A DNA stretch of 64,000 nt, taken from contig UPZS01000001.1 of the NCBI GenBank assembly GCA_900538905.1, positions 127,691-191,690 of the forward strand. The letters run 5' to 3'. Shown piece after piece: positions 1 to 10,154 of the stretch. Below the pieces are notes generated by a model, which ran no database searches, had not been told where the DNA came from, and saw only the letters and a list, made by a program, of their open reading frames with translations. A program made the translations under genes and the position numbers. This stretch comes from an uncultured Sutterella sp. (GTDB lineage: Bacteria > Pseudomonadota > Gammaproteobacteria > Burkholderiales > Burkholderiaceae_F). Within the stretch, counting starts at the first letter, position 1, and every line of letters begins with the position of its first letter.

Positions 1-1
1 G

Positions 2-1741
2 TGTCGTTCGGAGAAGGGAGCTGGCGAAATCCTAAGCGGGATCACGGCGCGCTTTGCCGCTTCGCGTCTTGTGGCACTTGTGGGCGCCGATGGAGCGGGC
101 AAAACGACACTCATGCGCATTGCGGCGGGCATCTTGCAACCTTCGGCGGGGCATGTGCTGGTGTTTGGCGAAGAGCTTTACGGCAAAAAGCTCGCTCATT
201 TGCAAAAGCAGTGCGGCTATATGCCGCAGAAGTTCGGGCTCTATGAAGATTTGAGCGTTGCGGAAAACTTCAAGCTTTATGCCGATTTGTTCGGTTTGTC
301 TGAAGAGCAGAGAAAAGAGCGGACAAAAGAACTTCTTGAGATGACGGCGCTCACTGCGTTTACCGAACGTCCGGCGGGAAAGCTCTCGGGGGGAATGAAG
401 CAAAAACTGGGGCTTGCCTGTGCGCTACTGAACCGCCCTCGGATTTTGTTGCTTGACGAACCGACCGTCGGTGTCGATCCGCTCTCACGACGCGACTTGT
501 GGCGCATCCTGCGCGAAAATGCTGCCGCGAGGGACATGCTTATCGTGGTGGCGACCACTTACATGGACGAAGCGGCGCTTTGCGATGACGTGATCATTCT
601 TGAGGAAGGCCATATGCGCGTGACCGGCTCGCCCGAGTCGATTGCCAGCCATGCTCAAGGTTGCACTTTTTTTGCCGAACAGGAAAAAAAAGAGTTGCCG
701 GTGCGTCTGCTGCAGGATCGCCTTATTGCCGATACGGAACATCTTCTGGATGCCGTGCCGGAGGCGGCCGGTGTTCGGCTTCTGACAAACGGCACCAGTG
801 ACGCGCAGAAGCTGCAAGCGCTATATCCCGGTGTGCGCTTTACCGAGCGCCCGAGTACGCTCGAAGATGGTTATCTGGTGTTGCGAAAGGAGTTTTTAGG
901 CGACTGGCGGCTTGAAGCCGAGGAAAGTTTGTCGCTGTTTGAATCTTCTGCAACCGCAGACTCCGATCCGGCAATCACGGGGAACCCCGACAGCGTGATC
1001 CATGCCAAGGGACTGGTGCGTCGTTTCGGTTCCTTCGTTGCCGTCGACAAGACAGACTTTGACGTGGCGCGCGGTGAGATTTTCGGACTGCTCGGTCCCA
1101 ACGGCGCAGGCAAGACGACGACCTTCAAGATGCTGTGCGGATTGTTGGAAGTCTCTGAAGGCGAACTTTGTGTGGCAGGCATTGACGTGCGACATGCTCG
1201 CGAAAAGGCCCGGGAGCTTTTGGGCTATATGTCGCAGAAGTTCTCGCTTTATCCCGGACTGTCTGTGCTGGAAAACCTCACGTTCTTTGCAGGGGCCTAC
1301 GGACTGACCGGCTCACGCGGAAAACAGCGCATCGCGCAGGTTCTGCAAGCCTTTGGTTTGGAAACATTTGCCTCGCGCGCCGCGGGTACCTTGCCCGGCG
1401 GCTACAAGCAACGGCTGTCGATGGCAACGGCCTTGTTGCACCGTCCCCAGATTCTCTTTTTGGACGAGCCCACGAGCGGGGCCGATATTCCGACCCGCCG
1501 TCGATTCTGGCGCTGGGTGACGGCGTTGGCGCGAAACGGAACCACGGTGGTGGTGACGACGCACTTTATGGAAGAGGCGCTTTACTGCGATCGCATCTTG
1601 ATTCAGGATGCAGGCAAAAGCTTGATTTTGGGAACGCCCGAAGCAGTACGCTCCGGTTGCGCGACGATGAACGAAGCGTTTATTCGCGTAGTGACGCAGG
1701 CACGCCATGCAGAGGCCGATCGCCGAAAGGAGGCCTCATGA
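2..1741 (+). CDS. ABC exporter ATPase with two nucleotide-binding domains (YbhF-like), 5' end outside window
   Basis: The frame is open to the left edge, so the gene is 5' truncated, probably by only about 20 residues. Two complete ABC domains are present in tandem. The first has Walker A GADGAGKTT, signature LSGGMKQ and Walker B LLLDEPTVGVDP. The second has Walker A GPNGAGKTTT, a degenerate signature LPGGYKQ and FLDEPTSGADIP. This double-NBD layout followed by two ABC-2 permeases and a TetR regulator matches the E. coli cecR-ybhGFSR system, which exports drugs and sodium/lithium ions. A HlyD-type adaptor is expected just upstream but is not visible. The stop overlaps the next start in ATGA, with a strong AAGGAGG site before it. 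Substrate is not inferable. Confidence 0.93.
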   Translation, partial: CRSEKGAGEILSGITARFAASRLVALVGADGAGKTTLMRIAAGILQPSAGHVLVFGEELYGKKLAHLQKQCGYMPQKFGLYEDLSVAENFKLYADLFGLSEEQRKERTKELLEMTALTAFTERPAGKLSGGMKQKLGLACALLNRPRILLLDEPTVGVDPLSRRDLWRILRENAAARDMLIVVATTYMDEAALCDDVIILEEGHMRVTGSPESIASHAQGCTFFAEQEKKELPVRLLQDRLIADTEHLLDAVPEAAGVRLLTNGTSDAQKLQALYPGVRFTERPSTLEDGYLVLRKEFLGDWRLEAEESLSLFESSATADSDPAITGNPDSVIHAKGLVRRFGSFVAVDKTDFDVARGEIFGLLGPNGAGKTTTFKMLCGLLEVSEGELCVAGIDVRHAREKARELLGYMSQKFSLYPGLSVLENLTFFAGAYGLTGSRGKQRIAQVLQAFGLETFASRAAGTLPGGYKQRLSMATALLHRPQILFLDEPTSGADIPTRRRFWRWVTALARNGTTVVVTTHFMEEALYCDRILIQDAGKSLILGTPEAVRSGCATMNEAFIRVVTQARHAEADRRKEAS

Positions 1742-2835
1742 ATGTCTTTTCTTTGTGGCTTACGCACGCTGTTGCGCTTACGCTTAAAGAAACGCGCCAG
1801 ATTCTGCGCGACAAAAGCGCCATTTTGCTCGGCGTTTTCATGCCTTTGATGCTGATCATTTTGTTTGGCTACGGGCTTTCTTTTGATGTTCGCAACATCC
1901 GCTTGGGTGTGGTTGATACAGTGCGCACCGAGCAAACGGAGCGCATCACGGCAAGCCTCGTTGCCAACGAATCGTTCAAGACAACCGTCTACGTTGCTCG
2001 AAGCGATGCTCTAAAGGCTTTGGAAAGTTTCGAGATTGAAGCGTTGGCAGTCTTTGAAAAGCAAAACACTTCGAGCGTGTCGCGGCAGATTGTGGTTGAC
2101 GGGATTGATGCACCGCGCGCCACCATGATTGTCAATGCGGTCTCGGGTGCCGCCGGCATTGCGATGGCGGGTGAGTCCGAAGGAGCGGGCATTGTTGTGG
2201 TGCCGCGCATCTGGTTTAACGAATCGGTCATCAGTACTTGGTATTTGGTTCCGGGACTTTTTGTGATTGTGCTTACGCTTACAGGTTGCATGATGACGAG
2301 TCTGGTATTGGCGCGTGAGTGGGAGCGCGGCACGATGGAAGCGATGATTGCGACACCTGCATCGCCCTCGGCCATCTTGGTAAGCAAGACCTTCCCGTAC
2401 TTCTGCCTGGGAATGCTCGGCTGGGCGCTTTGCATGACTGCGGCCTGTTTTCTCTACGAAGTGCCGGTGCGCGGCAGCTTTTGGCTCATTTTGAGCTCTT
2501 CGGCTTTGTACCTGCTGATGGGTTTGGGATTGGGGCTGGTGATTTCCGGCGTGACCCGTTCTCAGTTTTTGGCTTCTCAGGTCACGGTGCTCGTGAGTTT
2601 CTTGCCGGCCGTGATCCTTTCAGGGTTTATTTTTGATTTGCGCTCAGCGCCCGCCTGGGCCGATGCCATGGCGCACTGCCTGCCGCCCGTGTACTACCTT
2701 GAAGTGCTTAAGGTGGGTTTTCTCACCGGCGGCATGGAGGAACTCGTGACGAAAAACATGGTGATCTTGTCACTTTTTGCGGCGGCTGCCTTTGCGGCGT
2801 CTTACCGCTTGTGTCAAAAGAGGCTTCGAAAATGA
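1738..2835 (+). CDS. ABC-2 type transport permease (YbhS-like)
   Basis: Product of 365 residues. It has one N-terminal membrane segment (FMPLMLIILFGYGLSF), a roughly 150-residue extracytoplasmic domain, then five hydrophobic segments in the C-terminal half, which is the ABC-2 membrane topology. The motif LAREWERGTMEAMIATP, typical of this family between the second and third segments, is present. Start ATG 1738 is chosen because it overlaps the preceding stop (ATGA) and has an AAGGAGG ribosome site; longer in-frame starts lie inside the ATPase gene. It should form a heterodimeric channel with the next permease, driven by the upstream ATPase. Confidence 0.92.
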   Translation: MNVFSLWLTHAVALTLKETRQILRDKSAILLGVFMPLMLIILFGYGLSFDVRNIRLGVVDTVRTEQTERITASLVANESFKTTVYVARSDALKALESFEIEALAVFEKQNTSSVSRQIVVDGIDAPRATMIVNAVSGAAGIAMAGESEGAGIVVVPRIWFNESVISTWYLVPGLFVIVLTLTGCMMTSLVLAREWERGTMEAMIATPASPSAILVSKTFPYFCLGMLGWALCMTAACFLYEVPVRGSFWLILSSSALYLLMGLGLGLVISGVTRSQFLASQVTVLVSFLPAVILSGFIFDLRSAPAWADAMAHCLPPVYYLEVLKVGFLTGGMEELVTKNMVILSLFAAAAFAASYRLCQKRLRK

Positions 2836-3941
2836 CGAGATTGCTGCAGTTGCTGATTCACCGTAGCGCACGGTTTCGCGCGCTGATGCACAAAGAGCTT
2901 CTGACGACGCTCAAGGACCGCACGAGCCGCATGATTCTTGTGGGGCCTTTGGTTTTGTATGTCATTTTGTTCGGGTATGTGGCGACCTTCAATCTCGACT
3001 ACGCTCCATATGCACTGCTGGATATGTCCAAGACCAGACAGAGCGCCAAATTGATTCGCGCTGTAGACGAAAGTGCGGTTTTCGATCGAGTGATGACACT
3101 GCAAAATACCGCCCAGATTGCGCCGGCGATCGACTCGGGCAAAGCGCTTGTCGTATTGGTGATCGGGCAGGACTATGCCGAGAAACTTTCGGAGGGTAAG
3201 GTCGCGCAGGTGCAGGTGATCATTGACGGCCGCAATTCCACAACCGCGCAGCTGGCGGCCGGATATTTGTCGATTATCGCGGGCAACGTGTCGGGGGCGG
3301 GGACCGTTTTTGAGAGCATTCGATATCTATACAACCCCAACAATCTCACACAGTGGTTTATTTTGCCCGCGCTCATCATGATGCTTTCGATGTTGCAGAT
3401 CATGGTGCTCTCGGCGCTGTCAGTTGCCCGTGAACGCGAAATGGGAACTTTTGAGCAGTTGTTGGTAACGCCTTTCACGACCGGGGAGTTGCTGGCTTCC
3501 AAGGCGGTGGTGCCGATTTTGATCGGCATTTTTCAGGGGACGTTGATTTTCCTGATTTCGGTGTTTTGGTTTCAGGTGCCGCTGATGGGCAGTATTCTGA
3601 AAATTTATGCCGTGATGGCGGTCTTTGTACTGTCCATCGTTGGGCTGGGACTTGCCATTTCGGCTTACAGCAAAACCATGCAGCAGGGACTTTTGATTGC
3701 GTTTGTGACGCTCGTTCCGATGGTATTGCTTTCGGGGCTTTTTACTCCTGTTGACAACATGCCCGACTGGATTCAGACAATCACTTGGGCTGACCCGCTT
3801 CGCTTTGCGTTGTTGAGCGTGCGGCGCATCTATTTGGCGGATGCCAGTTGGGCGCACATTGCTTACACCATGATTCCGACAGCTGCCGTGGCGGCAGTCA
3901 GTCTTCCCTTTGCATACCACTACTTCAAAAAACGACTATGA
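2832..3941 (+). CDS. ABC-2 type transport permease (YbhR-like)
   Basis: Second ABC-2 permease, 369 residues, with the same topology as its neighbour: one N-terminal segment near residues 30-50, an extracytoplasmic domain, and five C-terminal membrane segments. The family motif VAREREMGTFEQLLVTP is present. Start ATG 2832 overlaps the previous stop in ATGA; the GTG seven codons upstream is less likely. Three same-strand genes with 4-base overlaps form one operon, ATPase-permease-permease-regulator. The protein is paralogous to the preceding permease, as in ybhSR. Confidence 0.92.
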   Translation: MTRLLQLLIHRSARFRALMHKELLTTLKDRTSRMILVGPLVLYVILFGYVATFNLDYAPYALLDMSKTRQSAKLIRAVDESAVFDRVMTLQNTAQIAPAIDSGKALVVLVIGQDYAEKLSEGKVAQVQVIIDGRNSTTAQLAAGYLSIIAGNVSGAGTVFESIRYLYNPNNLTQWFILPALIMMLSMLQIMVLSALSVAREREMGTFEQLLVTPFTTGELLASKAVVPILIGIFQGTLIFLISVFWFQVPLMGSILKIYAVMAVFVLSIVGLGLAISAYSKTMQQGLLIAFVTLVPMVLLSGLFTPVDNMPDWIQTITWADPLRFALLSVRRIYLADASWAHIAYTMIPTAAVAAVSLPFAYHYFKKRL

Positions 3942-4587
3942 GAAAAAAGACAGCGAAAGCAAGAACGGACGGGCAGGCGACACGCCAGGCGCTTGTCGAT
4001 GCTGCAGGAATTTTGGCGGCCCGGCACGGCTGGGCTTCGGTACGGGCTAAGGATGTGTGCAAACTGGCCGGTGTCAGCGCAGCCAGCGTCAACTACTGGT
4101 TCGGAAGCCGTGACGAGCTTTATCGGGAGGTGGTTCGGCAGATTCCGGAAGGACTCATTGACGGAAAGTTGGAAGAATACTTTCAGAGCAATGCAGAGCC
4201 GCTCGAGAAAGTTCGCAGAGTGTTGGAAACATTCCTCATGGCGCGCCCAGGGGCCGCGGCCAGTGGCATTTGGCATTATGGGCACGGGAAGTGTTTACGG
4301 GACCGTCGGAAGAATTCATTCGCGTGGTACGTGCAAGCGGCACCAAACATGTGATGTCCATTCGTCGGATTATTGCGGCGTATTTGGGAATTCCCGATGA
4401 AGGACCGGAAATTGAAACCATCGTGATGGCCGTCATGTCTCCGTGTTTATTGGTGGTGGCTTCTTCGCCCGAAGTGATCAAGGAGACCTATCCGAATTTG
4501 ATGGATGCCAAGGGAAAAGAAGTGGCCGTAGAGCAACTGCTCAGTATCCTGCAGATGCTCAAGCTAAAGCGCAAGGACGAAACGTAG
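3938..4587 (+). pseudogene. TetR-family regulator of the ABC exporter (CecR-like), broken by a frameshift
   Basis: The N-terminal frame (from ATG 3938, overlapping the permease stop in ATGA) encodes a typical TetR helix-turn-helix with DVCKLAGVSAASVNYWF around residues 43-59. That frame runs out of family-like sequence after LMARPGAA, near base 4250, and ends at 4354. The C-terminal ligand domain continues in another frame from about 4258 (QWHLALWAREVFTGPSEEF) to the TAG at 4585-4587. A single missing base between about 4240 and 4262, next to a GGGG run, would restore one protein of about 216 residues. As written, only a truncated DNA-binding domain would be made. Either real inactivation or an assembly error. 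Confidence 0.8.
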
Positions 4588-4598
4588 TCTCGGGCGTA

Positions 4599-5837
4599 CT
4601 AGTCTTCAAGAAAATCTTCGTTTTCTCGTCTTTCTTCTGCCAGTAACTTGCGGCTTGCCGCGGCAAACACCAGCAAAGCGCACAGACATAAGGTTGCTGC
4701 ACCGAAAAAAGGCAGACCGGCGAGAATGTCATCGGGATGATGCCCTGCGCACATCAACATGGGTGTAGTAAAGGCCGGAGCGATAGCTCCCATGAGGGAG
4801 TGAACGGAGCTCACTGTGCCCATGGTGGCTCCTTGCACGCTCATGGGCATGCGTCGGCTGACAGTGCCCGACAGCAACGGCGTAACCGAGGCCGAAAGGG
4901 CATACAGGCAAAAGCAGATGCCTGCTATCAGTCCTGTGGGACTCAGGGCGACGCCGATTAACAGTGCTACGCCCAAAGCAAGGCTCGTTAGCGTGAGTTT
5001 GACGGGAGAAATGTAAAGCAGTAATCGCTGCAGGAAATAGCCCTGCACGACGGCGATGCCCAGACTTAAACCGAAAATGGTGAGCCCGATTTCCCGCGGT
5101 GTAAAGCCGTAGCGAAACTCGGTGTAAAGCGCCCAGGAATACTGCATCAGACTGTTGGCTAGACTGAAAAACGCGAGCGTAAGGACAAAGATGCGGATTT
5201 GGGGCAGCTTGAGCAGATGCGCGAGGCTGCCGAAGGCATTATTTTTTCGTAGGCTTACGGGTTCGGTGCTTCGCTGTGCAATTGACTCGGGGAGCACGAA
5301 CAGCCCGTAACCGAAATTGAGAAGCGTGACGATGCTGGCGGCAATAAAGGGAAGATGCGGGTTATTTCCGCCCAGAATGCCGCCTAAAGCAGGGCCGATC
5401 AGAAAGCCTGCGCCGAATACGGCACCGATTCGGCCGAAGGCGGCCGCGCGTTCGTATCCTGTGGTGACATCGGCAATGTAGGCTTGCGCGACGGAAATAT
5501 TGGCAGAAAGAAGACCGCCGAAGATACGGCTGGCGAGAATTGCCGTCAAAGATGTGCTCAGCGCGGGCACCGCAAACATGATGCCCAGGCCGCAGATGCC
5601 GCTTAACAGAACCGGACGACGGCCGATACGGTCCGACAAGGCGCCCAGAAGAGGCGAAGCCAGAAATTGCATGACTCCGTAACTCAGCATAATGGCACCG
5701 TACCACCACATCTGCTCGTCGCGCGTGTCGGTGAGTACGCCGATCAAGCGGGGTAAAACGGGAATGATGAGGCCAATGCCCAGAGCATCCAGAAAGATGC
5801 AGGCGTAAATGAACCTCAGTCGTGACGGCAGTTTCAT
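4599..5837 (-). CDS. MFS efflux transporter, TetA-like (DHA1 family)
   Basis: Product of 412 residues with about 12 hydrophobic segments. Segment 1 is FLDALGIGLIIPVLPRLI, which matches the TetA-type first helix. The family loop 2-3 motif appears as GALSDRIGRRPVLL, and the motif in helix 5 as GPALGGILGG. Start ATG 5837 is preferred over upstream in-frame starts because MKLPSRLRFIYACIFLDALGIG aligns with the beginning of TetA-family proteins; no good Shine-Dalgarno is visible. It is convergent with the broken TetR gene and not part of its operon. Proton-driven export of a small molecule is expected; tetracycline specificity cannot be claimed. Confidence 0.88.
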   Translation of the reverse strand: MKLPSRLRFIYACIFLDALGIGLIIPVLPRLIGVLTDTRDEQMWWYGAIMLSYGVMQFLASPLLGALSDRIGRRPVLLSGICGLGIMFAVPALSTSLTAILASRIFGGLLSANISVAQAYIADVTTGYERAAAFGRIGAVFGAGFLIGPALGGILGGNNPHLPFIAASIVTLLNFGYGLFVLPESIAQRSTEPVSLRKNNAFGSLAHLLKLPQIRIFVLTLAFFSLANSLMQYSWALYTEFRYGFTPREIGLTIFGLSLGIAVVQGYFLQRLLLYISPVKLTLTSLALGVALLIGVALSPTGLIAGICFCLYALSASVTPLLSGTVSRRMPMSVQGATMGTVSSVHSLMGAIAPAFTTPMLMCAGHHPDDILAGLPFFGAATLCLCALLVFAAASRKLLAEERRENEDFLED

Positions 5838-6035
5838 GCAAGAAAAAAAGGAAGCGGTACTGCACCGGTAGTGACCGGACGAAAACAACCCGATATTAAC
5901 GAAAAGCTCTGTTGATCGTGAGATGACGAGTACAGACAAGACGAAAAAGGCGGAAAAAATAATGCCGACGGTTTACACGGTGCGACAGTTTTTCTCGTAG
6001 CATGAGGAAAGGCACATTTTGAAGGAAAGAATGTT

Positions 6036-6773
6036 GTGACTCGAAATGAAAACAGTCAGTCGGTGTTGCCGCAAATCGCGCAGTATTGGAACCGACGCGC
6101 ACAGGGGTACGCACTTCAAGTTGACGACGAATTCAAAGCGTCGCTTCAGGACGTGTATTTGCCGTGGTTTAAAACGGTTGCTGCCGAGGGATCGGTACTT
6201 GATGTCGGTTGCGGTCCGGGCTTTTTTTCGGTGATGCTCGCAAAAGCGGGTTACGCCGTTACGGCGTTTGACGCGAGTACCGAGATGCTGCGAATGGCTT
6301 GTGAACGAGCAAGTGCGACAGGAGTGTGCATTGATGCGGTGCTCGGCGACGCACAGCTTCTTCCTTTTGCCGATAGCACGTTTGATTGCGTCTGCTCGCG
6401 TAATCTTGTTTGGAATCTTGAACTGCCTCAGACGGCCTACCGCGAGTGGTTGCGAGTTCTAAAGCCCGGCGGCGTACTGCTCATTTTTGACGGTAATCAT
6501 TACCGTTACTTGTTTGACGAGCGCTATGCACGGGTACATAAGGCGTGGGAAGACAGAAGCGACCATCAGATGCTCGGCGTGGATGCCCGCGTGATTGACG
6601 ATATTGCGGAAAAACTGCCTTTGAGCCGCCGGATGCGTCCGGAGTGGGACGTCAGTACGCTTTCCGAGCTGGGCGCACAGGCGCAAAGTACGGTACTGAA
6701 GACGCTTACGGATCCGAAGACCGGCGAGGTGTTGGTGACCGATTTCGTCGTACGGGCTGTCAAAACGTCCTGA
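6036..6773 (+). CDS. class I SAM-dependent methyltransferase
   Basis: Product of 245 residues starting at GTG 6036, preceded by GAAGGAAAG. The SAM-binding motif I is VLDVGCGPGFFSVMLA near residues 54-69, followed by the acidic residue in TAFDAS after strand beta-2, and LRVLKPGGVLLIFDGN as the post-motif. The layout is that of the Methyltransf_11/UbiE-BioC group acting on small molecules. It stands alone: upstream is a divergent MFS gene, downstream is sstT after a 128-base gap. The substrate is unknown. Confidence 0.85.
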   Translation: MTRNENSQSVLPQIAQYWNRRAQGYALQVDDEFKASLQDVYLPWFKTVAAEGSVLDVGCGPGFFSVMLAKAGYAVTAFDASTEMLRMACERASATGVCIDAVLGDAQLLPFADSTFDCVCSRNLVWNLELPQTAYREWLRVLKPGGVLLIFDGNHYRYLFDERYARVHKAWEDRSDHQMLGVDARVIDDIAEKLPLSRRMRPEWDVSTLSELGAQAQSTVLKTLTDPKTGEVLVTDFVVRAVKTS

Positions 6774-6850
6774 TACGACTTAAAAGTGCAACCGATTGAT
6801 ACGAAACGCTCGTTTTGAGGCGTATTGCCTAGAGCCTTTTTGTCTTTGAA

Positions 6851-6880
6851 TTGTCACAATACTGAAACAAACATTTATAC
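6851..6880 (+). promoter_or_regulatory. candidate sigma-70 promoter of sstT
   Basis: A TTGTCA box (6851-6856) is followed after 18 bases by TTATAC (6875-6880). A GGGAG ribosome site lies at 6888-6892 and the start codon at 6902. This would give a very short leader of about 15 bases. Assignment is by consensus match only. Confidence 0.45.
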
Positions 6881-6901
6881 ATTCGCAGGGAGTCAATACG
6901 A

Positions 6902-8176
6902 ATGAATCAGAAACCTAGACGTTTGATGCATCGGGCCATGCCGCTGATTCTGGGCGGCAGCCTGGTGAAGCAAATCGTGATTGCTTTGGTGCTCGGCATC
7001 CTTCTTGCTCTCGTTGCTCCGGGCGCAGCCGGATCCGTGGGCATTTTAGGCGGCCTTTTCGTGTCGGCATTGAAGGCGGTGGCCCCGATTCTCGTTTTCG
7101 TCCTGGTGGCAGCTGCCATTGCAAACCATCAGTCGGGCACGGCCGCACACATGCGACCGATTTTGGTGCTCTACCTTGTGGGCACCTTTGCGGCGGCAAC
7201 GACGGCGGTAATTACTTTCTTCCTTTTCCCTGTGTCGGTGAACCTGATTGCCGACGCAAAGGAGGTTGCTGCGCCCGGCGGCATCGGAGAAGTGCTCAAG
7301 AACCTCGTCTACAGTGTCGTTGACAATCCCGTCAAAGCGCTGATGCAGGGTAACTATATCTGCATCCTTTTCTGGGCGATCGGTCTGGGCATTGCCATTC
7401 GCAAGGCCAGTGACACGACCCGGCTGGTGATGAACGACATCGCCGACGGTGTGGAATTTATTGTTCGCATCGTGATTCGTTGTGCGCCGATCGGTATTTT
7501 CGGATTGGTGGCAAGCACCTTTGCAACCGAGGGGCTGGAACTTCTGGTCAATTACGCTCAGCTGCTGATTCTGCTGGTGGGCAGCATGCTCTTTGTGGCG
7601 TTGGTGTTGAATCCTCTGATCGTTTGGTTCTGCATTCGCAAAAACCCGTATCCGCTCACGTTCCAGACGCTCCGCGAGTCCGGCATCACGGCGTTTTTTA
7701 CGCGTTCTTCGGCGGCCAACATTCCCGTCAATCTCAATCTGTGCAAGCGTCTTGGACTTGATGAAAGCGTCTATCTGCTCTCGATTCCGCTCGGCGCCAC
7801 AATAAACATGGCCGGTGCCGCCATCACGATCACAACCTTGAGTTTGGCAGCTGGTTATACGATGGGCGTGGCGGTAGACATTCCGACGGCCATTCTGTTG
7901 TGCGTGGTGGCAAGCCTTTGCGCCTGCGGCGCAGCGGGTGTGCCCGGCGGCTCGCTTATGCTTATTCCGTTGGCCTGTTCGCTCTTTGGGCTTGACAGCA
8001 ACATCGCCATGCAGGTGGTGGCCGTGGGTTTCGTGATCGGCGTGGTGCAGGATTCCTGTGAAACGGCGCTCAATTCCTCTTCGGACGTGCTCTTTACGGC
8101 AGCGGCTTGCATGCTTTTGGATCGCAACAAGGCTCAGCGTCAAGCTGAAGTGCAGGAAGCTTTGAAGGACATCTGA
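6902..8176 (+). CDS. sstT: serine/threonine:sodium symporter SstT
   Basis: Product of 424 residues of the dicarboxylate/amino acid:cation symporter family. The re-entrant HP1 region reads [16 protein letters not shown] and the unwound helix 7 region [16 protein letters not shown], both characteristic of SstT rather than GltP. Length agrees with E. coli SstT (414). About eight membrane helices and two hairpins are visible. It takes up serine and threonine with sodium at the inner membrane. ATG 6902 with a GGGAG site 9 bases upstream is the start. Confidence 0.95.
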   Translation: MNQKPRRLMHRAMPLILGGSLVKQIVIALVLGILLALVAPGAAGSVGILGGLFVSALKAVAPILVFVLVAAAIANHQSGTAAHMRPILVLYLVGTFAAATTAVITFFLFPVSVNLIADAKEVAAPGGIGEVLKNLVYSVVDNPVKALMQGNYICILFWAIGLGIAIRKASDTTRLVMNDIADGVEFIVRIVIRCAPIGIFGLVASTFATEGLELLVNYAQLLILLVGSMLFVALVLNPLIVWFCIRKNPYPLTFQTLRESGITAFFTRSSAANIPVNLNLCKRLGLDESVYLLSIPLGATINMAGAAITITTLSLAAGYTMGVAVDIPTAILLCVVASLCACGAAGVPGGSLMLIPLACSLFGLDSNIAMQVVAVGFVIGVVQDSCETALNSSSDVLFTAAACMLLDRNKAQRQAEVQEALKDI

Positions 8177-8264
8177 CGAACGCAAAACGCTAAAATCCGC
8201 AGCTGTTAGCGATTCGTGCGGCACGACTCGATTCGGGACGTGCCGCTTTTTTGGTGAGACGGTT

Positions 8265-10106
8265 TTGGCTGATTCGGCGAGCACAATTTTGACGAGAGCG
8301 CACGACATTCTTCATCGGGTGTTCGGATTGCATGACTTTCGCGGCTTTCAGGCCGATGTGATCGAAACGTTGGCTCAAGGGCGCGACGCACTTGTTCTGA
8401 TGCCTACCGGCGGCGGCAAGAGTTTGTGTTATCAGATCCCGGCTTTGCTGCGCGAGGGGGTGACGATTGTTGTGTCTCCTCTGATTGCCCTCATGGCCGA
8501 TCAGGTCGCAGGTCTCGAAGAGTTGGGCATTCCGGCGGCCTACCTCAATTCTGCCTTAAGCTGGCCGCAGCAGCGTGATGTGCAGCGGCAGCTTGCCGCA
8601 GGCAACATCAAACTGCTTTATGTCGCTCCCGAACGACTGGTGATGCCCGGCACCGTTGAGCTTTTAAAGCGTATCAAGGTGGGGCTTTTTGCGATTGACG
8701 AAGCGCACTGCGTTTCGATGTGGGGGCACGATTTTCGTCCTGAGTACGGAGCGCTTTCGATGCTGCGCGAGCAGTGGCCCGATGTGCCTCGTGTGGCACT
8801 CACGGCCACGGCAGACCTCAACACGCGCCGAGAGATCGTTGAGAAGCTTCTGATCGAGCCCAAAGAATTCGTTGCGAGTTTCGATCGCCCTAACATTCGT
8901 TACCGCGTGGCTGAAAAAAGAAAGCCCGCCGAAACGTTGCGCGAGCTTGTCGACTTCATCAAGGAAGAGCATGCCGGCGACACGGGCATCGTCTACTGCA
9001 TGTATCGTGCAACGACGGAGGACGTCGCCAAAACACTTTGCAGTCACGGACTTCGTGCGTTGGCTTATCACGGCGGCATGACTCACGAGGAGCGCACTGC
9101 CAATCTTGAAACCTTCCTGCGCGAAGACGGTGTGGTGATGGTGGCCACCATCGCTTTCGGCATGGGCATCGACAAACCCGACGTGCGCTTTGTGGCGCAC
9201 CTGGATATGCCCAAAAGCATCGAAAATTATTTTCAGGAAACGGGACGTGCCGGACGAGACGGAAAGCCTGCAGATGCATGGATGGCCTACGGTTTGATTG
9301 ACGCAGTCAATCAGCGTCGCCTCATGGAGATGGGCGGCGGTGACGAAATGTATGCGCGGCTGACTCGCACCAAGCTCGAAGCGATGCTTGCTCTGGCGGA
9401 AACCGCGGGCTGCCGGCGACAGATGATTCTGCGTTATTTCGGCGAAGAGTCCGGTCCCTGCGGAAACTGTGACAATTGTCTTGAGCCGCCCAAGATGCAA
9501 GAAGTTACCGAAGACGCCAAGCGTTTGGTGAGCTGCATTTGGCGCGTTAATCAGGCAGGCGGCACGCCCTTCGGCGCCAACTACATCGTGCAGGTTCTTC
9601 AGGGTGAACTTACCGACCGCATTCTTTTAAACGGTCACGACAAACTTTCCACGTTTGGCATCGGCAAACACTTGTCGGCCGAAGAGTGGCGGCGCATTTT
9701 GCGTCAGCTTATCGCCCGAGACATTGTGCGTGTGGAAGCACACAATATGGGCGGCCTAACGCTTGGTCAGGCGAGGGGGCTGTTAAAGGGTGATGAACAG
9801 ATTTTCATTCGCAGTACGCAGAAGCCGGCCAAACGGCGTCGTCGTGTCTTTGAGGAACTTACGGGCGAGGATCTGGTCATTTTTGAGCGCTTGAAGCAAT
9901 GGCGGCGGGAAAAGGCCAGCGAAACGGGAAAATTGCCTTATCAGGTCTTCAATGACGCAACCCTCGAAGATATCGTGCGGCTCCGTCCGGTCAACAGCGG
10001 TCAGCTTGCGCAAGCCTCGGGCGTTGGGGAAGTGAAGCTTGAACGATACGGCCGCGAGGTGCTTCAAATCATTCGTGAATACATCGCTCCCGGAAAGCGC
10101 GCGTAG
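8265..10106 (+). CDS. recQ: ATP-dependent DNA helicase RecQ
   Basis: Product of 613 residues. Walker A is TGGGKSLCYQIPALL; the DEAH box is AIDEAHCVSMWGHDFRPEY; the helicase C motif ends with QETGRAGRDG. The RecQ zinc site is formed by cysteines in CRRQMILRYFGEESGPCGNCDNC (two pieces, about residues 385-407). The RQC winged helix follows, then a C-terminal HRDC domain (about residues 530-605). The start is TTG 8265 with GGTGAG 6 bases before it, because the N-terminal 20 residues align with the family and no ATG fits. It unwinds recombination intermediates in RecF-pathway repair. Confidence 0.95.
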   Translation: MADSASTILTRAHDILHRVFGLHDFRGFQADVIETLAQGRDALVLMPTGGGKSLCYQIPALLREGVTIVVSPLIALMADQVAGLEELGIPAAYLNSALSWPQQRDVQRQLAAGNIKLLYVAPERLVMPGTVELLKRIKVGLFAIDEAHCVSMWGHDFRPEYGALSMLREQWPDVPRVALTATADLNTRREIVEKLLIEPKEFVASFDRPNIRYRVAEKRKPAETLRELVDFIKEEHAGDTGIVYCMYRATTEDVAKTLCSHGLRALAYHGGMTHEERTANLETFLREDGVVMVATIAFGMGIDKPDVRFVAHLDMPKSIENYFQETGRAGRDGKPADAWMAYGLIDAVNQRRLMEMGGGDEMYARLTRTKLEAMLALAETAGCRRQMILRYFGEESGPCGNCDNCLEPPKMQEVTEDAKRLVSCIWRVNQAGGTPFGANYIVQVLQGELTDRILLNGHDKLSTFGIGKHLSAEEWRRILRQLIARDIVRVEAHNMGGLTLGQARGLLKGDEQIFIRSTQKPAKRRRRVFEELTGEDLVIFERLKQWRREKASETGKLPYQVFNDATLEDIVRLRPVNSGQLAQASGVGEVKLERYGREVLQIIREYIAPGKRA

Positions 10107-10154
10107 CCGTCGTTTTCGGTAGCATAGTCGGCGCATCGGATTCAAGGAAAACTT

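Noticed and set aside
7046-8308. A 420-residue open frame opposite sstT
   Set aside because: Composition rich in His/Arg/Gln, typical of antisense shadow of a membrane protein; no family match and no ribosome site.
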